NCBI RefSeq assembly: GCF_019933155.2
Contig: NZ_CP082944.1
Location: 2,172,001-2,236,000, forward strand
Source: Metabacillus dongyingensis
GTDB lineage: Bacteria; Bacillota; Bacilli; Bacillales; Bacillaceae
Length of the DNA: 64,000 nucleotides
Direction of reading: 5' to 3'
Part shown: positions 57,105 to 64,000 of the stretch, in pieces
Layout: the number at the start of each line of letters is the position of its first letter
How positions within the stretch are numbered: the first letter of the stretch is position 1
Made by a program: the position numbers and the translations under genes
The notes under the pieces: model-generated
Told to the model about the DNA's origin: nothing
Seen by the model: the letters and a program-made list of their open reading frames with translations, nothing else
The model's database searches: none

Positions 57105-58195
57105 AGGTAAAGAAATATATAGCTCCAAATATGCAGGAAGCAATGAAAAAAATAAAAAACGAGCTCGGTCATGATGCTGTGATATTAAACTCAAAAGTGG
57201 TTCATACCGGCGGAGTCTTCGGTCTATTTATGAAAAAAAAGATAGAAGTGATTGCCGGACGAGATCCGGATCCGCTGATCAGAAGAAGTCAGTTGAAACC
57301 TGAATTGGTAAAAGCAGGTCCAGAGGCAGCAAATGATATAAATCATGAGCAATCTCTGATATCAGAAGTTCTTGAGCTGAAAAAACTCGTGAAATCTTTA
57401 AGCATAAATGAACAGCAAAAGGGACTTCCGCCTCATTTGATAAAGCTGAATCAAATTCTTCAAGATAAAGATATAGGCTTAGCCAGCAGGTCTGTCATAC
57501 TCTCAGATTTGCCAAATGACGTGTCTGAGCAATCTCCTCCTGAATTCCATTCAGAAGTGGTCAAGGTGATGGAGAAGAAGATGAGGCATTTAGCTTTCGG
57601 AGGGATTTCCTACAAAAAGAAATACATTAATGTTGTCGGGCCAACAGGGGTCGGCAAAACAACTACACTTGCCAAGCTTGCAGCGGAAAGCATGCTGAAA
57701 AATCATAAAAAAATTGCGTTCATCACAACGGATACATACAGGATTGCTGCAATCGAACAAATTAAAACGTACGCCAAAATATTAAATGCACCGCTTGAAG
57801 TCTGTTATTCCATTGAAGATTTTCAGAGAGCAAAAGAAAAATTCGAGGATATTGATATGGTTTTTATTGATACGGCCGGCAGGAATTTCAGGAACAGGCA
57901 GCTTGTAAATGATTTAGAAAAACTGATTGATTTCACGGATGAAGTGGAAACATTTTTGGTCCTGTCTGTTACATCCAAACTAAATGACATGCTTGAAATA
58001 CATGATAATTTCTCATCCATTCATATCGATAAAGTCATTTTTACAAAGCTTGATGAAACAAATACAAGAGGATCCATGTATGATTTTATCCTTTCTGCTG
58101 AAAAAGGTGTTGCCTATATGACGAACGGACAGAACGTTCCAGATGATATCCTGATTGCTACCGAAAAACTGACAGTTGAAGAGATTATGAGGTAA
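57101..58195 (+). CDS. flhF: SRP-type GTPase FlhF
   Basis: 364 residues. An N-terminal basic domain (VKKYIAPNMQEAMKKIKNELG) is followed by an NG domain like Ffh and FtsY: P-loop [20 protein letters not shown] and TKLDETNTRGS. FlhF sets flagellar position and number with FlhG. It is the third SRP-GTPase relative in this window. It overlaps flhA by 4 nt. Confidence 0.95.
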   Translation: MKVKKYIAPNMQEAMKKIKNELGHDAVILNSKVVHTGGVFGLFMKKKIEVIAGRDPDPLIRRSQLKPELVKAGPEAANDINHEQSLISEVLELKKLVKSLSINEQQKGLPPHLIKLNQILQDKDIGLASRSVILSDLPNDVSEQSPPEFHSEVVKVMEKKMRHLAFGGISYKKKYINVVGPTGVGKTTTLAKLAAESMLKNHKKIAFITTDTYRIAAIEQIKTYAKILNAPLEVCYSIEDFQRAKEKFEDIDMVFIDTAGRNFRNRQLVNDLEKLIDFTDEVETFLVLSVTSKLNDMLEIHDNFSSIHIDKVIFTKLDETNTRGSMYDFILSAEKGVAYMTNGQNVPDDILIATEKLTVEEIMR

Positions 58196-58200
58196 GGAAG

Positions 58201-59070
58201 ATGGATCAGGCAGAGCAGTTAAGACTGCACCTACAGAAAATGAATAAACCTTATGCAAAATCCATTGCTGTCATAAGCGGAAAAGGCGGAGTCGGCAAAT
58301 CGAATTTTTCAGTCAATTTTGCTGTCAGGTTAGTGAAAAATGAAAAACGTGTGCTTGTGCTTGATTTAGATATTGGATATGGAAATATAGACATCCTCAT
58401 TGGCCAATCAAGCGATGCATCTATCTTAGATTTTTTTAATCAAAAAAAAGAGCTGGATGAAATGATTCATTCAGGCCCTGGCGGATTTGATTTTATTTCT
58501 GGGGGTACCGGATTATCATATTTGTTCAAAATGGAGAAACGTCAGTTTGATTTTTTCTTCTCTAAACTCGAAGCTTTGTTTAATAAATATGATTACATCA
58601 TTTTTGATATGGGGGCGGGTATGACAGCTGAAAGCCTGAGGTTTATTTTATCAGCAGATGAACTGATGGTGGTTACAACACCTGAGCCAACCTCCATAAC
58701 GGATGCCTATTCCGCTATTAAACAAATAAGTTTGCATGATAAAAGCATCCCCATTTCAATTGTTGTGAACCGTTCTGATCATGCAAAAGCTGCACGTGAG
58801 ACCTCAGTGAAAATGCAGGCTGCAATTGAAAAGTTTCTTGCTATGAAAGCGTCATATGCAGGATGGATGCCGGATGACCGATTTGTTTCACAAGCTGTAA
58901 TCAGACAGATGCCATTTACTTTATTATTTCCAAATAGCGCCGCCAGCAGGGCACTGCATGAGATTGCTGACAATTACCTGGACAAAGGCAATAAGGATTT
59001 GAATTTCCATGTAAAAACTGTTTCATTTCTATCTAAAATGTCGCAATTGTTCAGAGGAGGCGGTTGTTGA
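58201..59070 (+). CDS. flhG: MinD-like ATPase FlhG (YlxH)
   Basis: 289 residues. The deviant Walker A SGKGGVGKSN (from 26) and DLDIGYGNIDILIG identify a MinD/ParA-type ATPase. The N-terminal MDQAEQLRLHLQ carries the DQAxxLR motif that stimulates FlhF GTPase. The C-terminus ends in a short amphipathic segment. It limits flagellar number and distribution. cheB begins right after its stop. Confidence 0.94.
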   Translation: MDQAEQLRLHLQKMNKPYAKSIAVISGKGGVGKSNFSVNFAVRLVKNEKRVLVLDLDIGYGNIDILIGQSSDASILDFFNQKKELDEMIHSGPGGFDFISGGTGLSYLFKMEKRQFDFFFSKLEALFNKYDYIIFDMGAGMTAESLRFILSADELMVVTTPEPTSITDAYSAIKQISLHDKSIPISIVVNRSDHAKAARETSVKMQAAIEKFLAMKASYAGWMPDDRFVSQAVIRQMPFTLLFPNSAASRALHEIADNYLDKGNKDLNFHVKTVSFLSKMSQLFRGGGC

Positions 59071-60120
59071 ATGAGCATTACTGTTCTGGTGGTAGACGAC
59101 TCTGCCTTTATGAGAAAGCTGATCACCGATTTTCTTGAAGAAAGCGGCTTTATAGAAGTAGTGGCCACAGCGCGCAATGGTCATGATGCCCTGTCAAAAA
59201 TCAGTCAATTGAATCCTGATATCATTACGCTGGATATCGAAATGCCAGGGTTAAATGGTCTACAGACGCTGAGAAGGATTATGGAGGAATTTCCAAGACC
59301 TGTGATTATGCTGTCGAGCACTGCCCAAGAAGGGGCAGAACATACCATTCAATCCCTGCAGCTTGGCGCAATTGATTTTATCGCAAAACCTTCGGGAGCC
59401 ATCTCACTTGATCTCCATAAGGTAAGACAGGAATTACTCCAAAAAGTGCAGATGGCAAGTCATTCGCGTGTTAGAAAAATAAATAAAGCGAATATTGAAC
59501 CCATTAAACAAGAGAAGAAGTCTATCACGCAATCGAAAAGATACGGGCAGCATATCGTTTGCATTGGAACTTCAACAGGCGGTCCAAGAGCTCTTCAGCA
59601 GGTTTTGCCCAGGCTGCCTGAAGATCTGGAAGCTCCGGTCTTTATCGTACAGCATATGCCTGAAGGATTTACAACTTCTTTGGCTGCAAGACTTCATTCT
59701 CTTTCAGCCGTCAATGTGAAAGAAGCGGAAGACGGTGAATTGGCTTTAAATGGAACAGCTTATATTGCTCCCGGGGGATTTCATATGAAAATTGAAAAGG
59801 CTCAAAACGGGCTGATGATCAAATTGAATAAAGAGTATCCCCGAAACGGCCACAGACCTTCAGTTGACACGATGTTTGAATCAATAAGCAAGCTTGAAAA
59901 TATTCATAAAGTTGCTGTCATTATGACAGGCATGGGAGCAGATGGAACAGAAGGATTAAAGAAATTAAAGCAGTCAGGAGATCTGCACGCCATCTCAGAA
60001 TCAGAAAAAACGTCGATCGTTTTTGGAATGCCGAAGACGGCCTATCAGACAAAAGCAATCGATGCAGTTGAAGATGTACAGGATATTGCAGCTTCTATTT
60101 TGAAATTTATTCGAGGCTAA
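59071..60120 (+). CDS. cheB: Chemoreceptor methylesterase CheB
   Basis: 349 residues. N-terminal receiver domain with Asp55 (ITLDIEMPGLNG), linker, then the methylesterase/deamidase domain with the catalytic CIGTSTGGPRAL serine, VQHMPEGF histidine and MGADGTEG aspartate. It removes receptor methyl groups during adaptation. AGAGGAGG lies inside the end of flhG; there is no gap between the genes. Confidence 0.96.
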   Translation: MSITVLVVDDSAFMRKLITDFLEESGFIEVVATARNGHDALSKISQLNPDIITLDIEMPGLNGLQTLRRIMEEFPRPVIMLSSTAQEGAEHTIQSLQLGAIDFIAKPSGAISLDLHKVRQELLQKVQMASHSRVRKINKANIEPIKQEKKSITQSKRYGQHIVCIGTSTGGPRALQQVLPRLPEDLEAPVFIVQHMPEGFTTSLAARLHSLSAVNVKEAEDGELALNGTAYIAPGGFHMKIEKAQNGLMIKLNKEYPRNGHRPSVDTMFESISKLENIHKVAVIMTGMGADGTEGLKKLKQSGDLHAISESEKTSIVFGMPKTAYQTKAIDAVEDVQDIAASILKFIRG

Positions 60121-60136
60121 GGGGAGTAAAACCTAA

Positions 60137-62137
60137 ATGGATATGAATCAATACTTAGAGGTCTTTATAGAAGAGAGTAAAGAACACTTGCAGTCTTGTA
60201 ATGAAAAGCTGCTTGAACTGGAGAAAAATCCTGCTGATTTATTCATCGTTAATGAAATTTTCCGTTCAGCTCACACATTAAAAGGGATGAGTGCAACGAT
60301 GGGCTATGCTGATTTAGCTAATCTGACTCACCAAATGGAAAACGTGCTTGATTCCATCCGTCAAGAAAAACTGAAAGTAACGGATGCCTTGCTTGATGTC
60401 GTATTTCAGGCTGTTGACGACCTAGAAGTAATGGTTCTGTCCATTGCTGAAGGAGGAAGCGGGAAAAAAGATGTTGACAATATTATTGAGCAGCTGAAAA
60501 AGATTGAAGCGGGAGAACCTTCAGGAATGGAACATAAAAGTGAAGGATCATCCCGCACAGCTATGCATGAATTTGATGATTTTGAACGAACTGTGCTGCA
60601 GCAGTCAAGAGAACAGGGTTTTCATACATACGAACTGACGATTCAATTAAGAGAAGATTGTCTCTTGAAGGCAGCGCGTGTTTTTATGGTTTTTGAAATA
60701 GCTGAAAAGCTTGGCGAAGTCATAAAATCCGTTCCTTCAGTCGATTTGCTGGAAGAAGAAAAATTTGATCACCAATTTCAGCTCGCTTTTGTAACTAAGG
60801 AGTCAGCAAATGAAATAGAAAGACAAATCATGAAGGTTTCTGAAATCCTATCTGTAGATGTTTCGCCTCTTTCAATAGATGAGAGATTGATAGAAAAAGA
60901 AACTGTTCAACATAATGAAAGTGCTGCTGATACTGAACTGATTGCTGCAAAAGATGAAGCAGCTGTTTCTAAAGGAGCCGTGCAGGCAAGCTCAAAAACA
61001 ATCCGCGTTAATATTGACAGACTCGACAGCCTCATGAATCTTTTTGAAGAGCTTGTGATTGACAGAGGGAGACTGGAGCAAATCTCAAAGCAGCTGAAAA
61101 ATAACGAGCTAAATGAAACAGTTGAACATATGTCACGTATATCAGGCGATCTTCAAACGATTATTCTAAACATGAGAATGGTCCCTGTTGAAACAGTTTT
61201 CAACCGGTTCCCCCGCATGATCAGACAGCTCGCCAAAGACTTAAATAAAAGAATCAATCTTGAGATTATTGGAGCTGAAACTGAGCTTGACCGGACAGTT
61301 ATTGACGAAATCGGAGATCCGCTCGTTCATCTTTTAAGAAATGCCATTGATCATGGGGTTGAATCACCTGAAACACGGCTTAAGCATGGAAAGCGAGAAG
61401 AAGGAAATGTTGTCCTTAGAGCATATCACAGCGGGAATTATGTCTTCATTGAGATCGAAGATGACGGAAACGGCATCAGCAGAGAAAGAGTATTAAAAAA
61501 AGCAATTGACCGGGGAATTGTATCAGAAAAAATGGCAGGTGCACTTTCTGATAAGCAGGTATATGAATTGATTTTCTCTTCTGGGTTTTCTACGGCTGAA
61601 ACAATATCAGATATATCCGGGAGAGGTGTAGGACTGGATGTGGTCAAAAATACAATTGAAGCTCTTGGAGGTTCGATTTCAATTGAATCAGCTGAAGGAG
61701 CAGGTTCGTTATTTTCTATACAGCTTCCGCTTACGCTTTCAATCATATCTGTCATGCTTGTCAAGCTTGCGAATGAAACATTTGCTATTCCGATTTCTTC
61801 TATTATTGAAACGGCAGTGATCAGCAAAGATGAAGTCATGAGTGCGCATAATCAGAAAGTCATCGATTTCAGAGGAAGAATTGTTCCGCTGATTTCCCTA
61901 TCAGAAATTTTTGAAGTGCCAGATGAAAAAGAAGGAGACTCACATCTTGCGATTGTCATTGTAAAAAAAGGGGATAAAACAGCAGCGCTTGTGGTGAACT
62001 CATTTATTGGCCAGCAGGAAATTGTTTTAAAGTCACTCGGTCATTATCTGAACTCTGTTTTTGCAGTATCGGGTGCTACGATTCTGGGCGATGGTCAAGT
62101 AGCTTTAATCATTGATTGCAATGCTCTTATCAAATAG
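60137..62137 (+). CDS. cheA: Chemotaxis histidine kinase CheA
   Basis: 666 residues. HPt domain with phosphorylated His46 (FRSAHTLKGMSATMGY), a CheY/CheB-binding domain, the dimerisation helix pair (about 295-350), the ATP-binding kinase domain (LLRNAIDHGVESPE, DDGNGIS, GRGVGLDVVKN) and a C-terminal CheW-like domain. It phosphorylates CheY and CheB in response to receptors. The Shine-Dalgarno is AAGGGGAG. Confidence 0.97.
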   Translation: MDMNQYLEVFIEESKEHLQSCNEKLLELEKNPADLFIVNEIFRSAHTLKGMSATMGYADLANLTHQMENVLDSIRQEKLKVTDALLDVVFQAVDDLEVMVLSIAEGGSGKKDVDNIIEQLKKIEAGEPSGMEHKSEGSSRTAMHEFDDFERTVLQQSREQGFHTYELTIQLREDCLLKAARVFMVFEIAEKLGEVIKSVPSVDLLEEEKFDHQFQLAFVTKESANEIERQIMKVSEILSVDVSPLSIDERLIEKETVQHNESAADTELIAAKDEAAVSKGAVQASSKTIRVNIDRLDSLMNLFEELVIDRGRLEQISKQLKNNELNETVEHMSRISGDLQTIILNMRMVPVETVFNRFPRMIRQLAKDLNKRINLEIIGAETELDRTVIDEIGDPLVHLLRNAIDHGVESPETRLKHGKREEGNVVLRAYHSGNYVFIEIEDDGNGISRERVLKKAIDRGIVSEKMAGALSDKQVYELIFSSGFSTAETISDISGRGVGLDVVKNTIEALGGSISIESAEGAGSLFSIQLPLTLSIISVMLVKLANETFAIPISSIIETAVISKDEVMSAHNQKVIDFRGRIVPLISLSEIFEVPDEKEGDSHLAIVIVKKGDKTAALVVNSFIGQQEIVLKSLGHYLNSVFAVSGATILGDGQVALIIDCNALIK

Positions 62138-62164
62138 TTCATACCAGGAATAGGGGATATAGAA

Positions 62165-62626
62165 ATGACGGATACGATCAGAAAACAGATGAAAATGATT
62201 GTTTTTCAATTAAATCACGAAGAATACGGAATTTCAGTCGATAAAGTGCGCTCTATTGAAAAAATACAGGTCATTACACGTGTTCCCGGAACAAAGCCTT
62301 TTGTTAAAGGTGTTATCAATTTAAGAGGCATTGTCACGCCAGTCATTGATTTGCGCACGAGATTTGACATGCAGCAGAAGCCATTTTCAGATAGTTCGAG
62401 GATCATTGTTGCTGCTTTAGATGAATATGAGGTCGGATTGATTGTCGATGCTGCCAATGATGTCATTGATTTGGAAATGGAAGAAATTGAACCTGCTCCT
62501 GAGGTTGTTGGTGCAGTAGAGGCCGATTATGTAGAGGGTGTTGCTAAAATTGACAGACGGCTGATTATCATTCTTGATTTAAATAAAGTATTGGCAGCAG
62601 ACAATGCGCTTGCCCTTCAATTATAA
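62165..62626 (+). CDS. cheW: Chemotaxis adaptor CheW
   Basis: 153 residues, a single CheW domain with the typical VFQLNHEEYGISVDKVRSIE split by strands, then RVPGTKPFVKGVINLRGIVTPVIDLR. It couples receptors to CheA. It starts 27 nt after cheA. Confidence 0.96.
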   Translation: MTDTIRKQMKMIVFQLNHEEYGISVDKVRSIEKIQVITRVPGTKPFVKGVINLRGIVTPVIDLRTRFDMQQKPFSDSSRIIVAALDEYEVGLIVDAANDVIDLEMEEIEPAPEVVGAVEADYVEGVAKIDRRLIIILDLNKVLAADNALALQL

Positions 62627-62637
62627 GGTTTTTATGT

Positions 62638-63267
62638 ATGAATGATTTCAATCAGCTCACAGCTCTGCATTTAGATATTTTAAAAGAAGCTGGCAATATT
62701 GGAGCCGGCCATTCGGCTACAGCCCTTTCCGCTCTTTTAAACAAAAGAATTGAAATGATGATTCCTGATGTCAGCCTGCTGTCATTTAATGAACTTACAG
62801 AACGGCTAGGCGGGCCGGAAATGGTTGTGGCAAGTCTTTATTTAAGAATTGAAGGCGATTTGCCAGGTTCCATGTATTTTATTTTATCGGTTGAACAGGC
62901 TGAAAGATTTATTCGGAATTTGACGCAGGATCAAGCATTTAAAATAGAAAATATTGAACAGGAAGAAATAGGGACATCTGCACTTAAAGAGCTTGGAAAT
63001 ATAGTGGCAGGATCATATTTGACTGCATTGTCAGACTTTACTGGCCTTAGTCTGTATCCGTCTGTTCCGGGTCTTTCAATTGATATGTTCGCAGCTGTCA
63101 TTACACATGGGCTGATCGAGCTCTCCCATGTGAGTGATTATGCCATTGTTATTGATACAGCAATCGAAGAAAGCGGCGATGAGAGCAGAGAAGTGATTCA
63201 AGGTCATTTTTTTCTTTTGCCTGACCCGGGCTCTTTTGACAAGCTCTTCAGATCTATAGGGGTATAA
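62638..63267 (+). CDS. cheC: CheY-P phosphatase CheC
   Basis: 209 residues. Two active-site helices with paired Glu/Asn: DILKEAGNIGAGHSATALS and SALKELGNIVAGSYLTALS. CheC removes phosphate from CheY-P and binds CheD, forming a feedback loop. Its Shine-Dalgarno (AAGG at the cheW stop) is weak. cheD follows after 3 nt. Confidence 0.95.
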   Translation: MNDFNQLTALHLDILKEAGNIGAGHSATALSALLNKRIEMMIPDVSLLSFNELTERLGGPEMVVASLYLRIEGDLPGSMYFILSVEQAERFIRNLTQDQAFKIENIEQEEIGTSALKELGNIVAGSYLTALSDFTGLSLYPSVPGLSIDMFAAVITHGLIELSHVSDYAIVIDTAIEESGDESREVIQGHFFLLPDPGSFDKLFRSIGV

Positions 63268-63270
63268 AGT

Positions 63271-63768
63271 ATGAGTCAAATAGTGGAGATTGTAAAAGTC
63301 GGAATAGCAGAAAAAGATGTAGTAGAGCCGCCAAAATGGATTCGAACCTCAGGCCTCGGTTCATGTGTGGGTCTTGTTCTTTATGATGAGTTCAGAAAAA
63401 TAGCTGGATTGGTGCATGTTATGCTTCCTGATTCTGCCCTCGCCAAGTCAGGTATACAAAATCCTTCTAAGTATGCGGACACCGCCGTCAAAGAACTGTT
63501 CAGACAAATGATTGCAAGCGGAGGCCGCCGCGGATTTTTAAAAGCAAAGCTTGCAGGAGGCGCGCAGATGTTTCAATTCCAGTCAGCAACCAGCTTGATG
63601 CGCATCGGCCCCAGAAATGTAGAAGCCATTCTCGAGCAGCTTCATCAAATGCATATTCCCGTTGTCAGCATGGATGTGGGGGGAAGCAGCGGGAGAACAA
63701 TTGAATTTGATCCCTTCACCTGCATGATGCATATAAGAACTGTCAATCAAGGATCGAAAACGATTTAA
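63271..63768 (+). CDS. cheD: Receptor glutamine deamidase CheD
   Basis: 165 residues. Catalytic Cys32 in [13 protein letters not shown] and His49 in GLVHVMLPD are intact, as is KLAGGAQMF. CheD deamidates chemoreceptor glutamines and is held by CheC. It follows cheC after 3 nt and precedes sigD. Confidence 0.95.
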   Translation: MSQIVEIVKVGIAEKDVVEPPKWIRTSGLGSCVGLVLYDEFRKIAGLVHVMLPDSALAKSGIQNPSKYADTAVKELFRQMIASGGRRGFLKAKLAGGAQMFQFQSATSLMRIGPRNVEAILEQLHQMHIPVVSMDVGGSSGRTIEFDPFTCMMHIRTVNQGSKTI

Positions 63769-63812
63769 AAAACACACCAGAAGGTAAAATCACAAATCAG
63801 AAGGGGAGAAAA

Positions 63813-64000
63813 ATGATACAAGCAGCAAAGATCGAAGAACAAGAGTTTTGGGACAAATGGATTCATTTCCGTGACAATGATGCCTGTGATGCACTTATCA
63901 AAAGATACATGCCGCTTGTAAGCTATCATGTACAGCGCATCTCAGTTAGTCTGCCGAAATCAGTGAATAAAGATGATTTAAAAAGCATCGGAATGATAGG
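63813..64000 (+). CDS. sigD: Sigma factor SigD (FliA), N-terminal fragment
   Basis: The first 62 codons of a gene cut by the window edge, with ATG at 63813 behind AAGGGGAG. It reads KRYMPLVSYHVQRISVSLPK, then VNKDDLKSIGMIG, the region 2 start of SigD/FliA sigma factors. SigD directs late flagellar, chemotaxis and autolysin genes. In B. subtilis its place near the end of the operon affects how many cells become motile. Confidence 0.93.
   Translation, partial: MIQAAKIEEQEFWDKWIHFRDNDACDALIKRYMPLVSYHVQRISVSLPKSVNKDDLKSIGMI

Overview
The window is a stretch of chromosome from an endospore-forming, flagellated member of the Bacillaceae. Gene order follows the Bacillus subtilis 168 segment from prkC to sigD almost gene for gene. 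Markers include spoVM (a 26-codon sporulation peptide), the FapR lipid regulon operator, the codV-clpQ-clpY-codY operon and the complete fla/che operon. Protein sequences differ enough from B. subtilis that this is a different species or genus; I cannot name it from this window. I see no insertion sequences, prophage, CRISPR, tRNA or rRNA genes. This is core chromosome, so the interest lies in regulatory and decay signals rather than in an accessory island.

Layout. 1-5604: end of prkC, then rsgA, rpe, thiN, spoVM, rpmB (the only minus-strand gene), the Asp23-family gene yloU and fatty-acid kinase fakA. 5759-9386: serine dehydratase genes sdaAB-sdaAA and recG. 9426-13106: the FapR-controlled phospholipid/fatty-acid operon fapR-plsX-fabD-fabG-acpP, with a well-placed promoter and operator. 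13206-18710: rnc, smc, ftsY. 18818-23435: ylxM-ffh (SRP), rpsP, khpA, ylqD, rimM, trmD, and rplS with its own promoter and a structured L19 leader. 23562-25886: lepB, rbgA, rnhB. 25887-26470: decayed remains of ylqG and ylqH. 26639-32038: sucCD, dprA, topA. 32092-37165: trmFO, xerC(codV), hslV(clpQ), hslU(clpY), codY. 37450-64000: the 27-kb fla/che operon from flgB to the start of sigD.

How the genes work together. The first half is a compact housekeeping block: ribosome assembly and translation (rsgA, rpmB, rpsP, khpA, rimM, trmD, rplS, rbgA), membrane lipid synthesis, protein export (ylxM, ffh, ftsY, lepB), chromosome maintenance (recG, smc, rnhB, topA, dprA, xerC) and central carbon metabolism (rpe, sdaA, sucCD). 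The second half builds the flagellar basal body and rod (flgB, flgC, fliE, fliF), rotor/switch (fliG, fliM, fliY), type III export apparatus (fliH, fliI, fliJ, fliO, fliP, fliQ, fliR, flhB, flhA), hook (fliK, flgD, flgE), placement control (flhF, flhG) and chemotaxis core (cheY, cheB, cheA, cheW, cheC, cheD). It ends in sigD, the sigma factor for late flagellar genes.

Most notable non-standard signals: (1) the ylqG/ylqH pair, whose second member is a free FlhB-C-terminal-domain paralog, is reduced to frameshifted, fused remnants; (2) swrD starts with TTG and has no nearby Shine-Dalgarno, but a stable hairpin would bring an upstream AGGGGG to about 9 nt from the start; (3) a near-perfect 20-bp palindrome sits in the spacer and -10 of the proximal candidate fla/che promoter; (4) FlgE carries an Asn/Gln-rich insertion and FliK is long.
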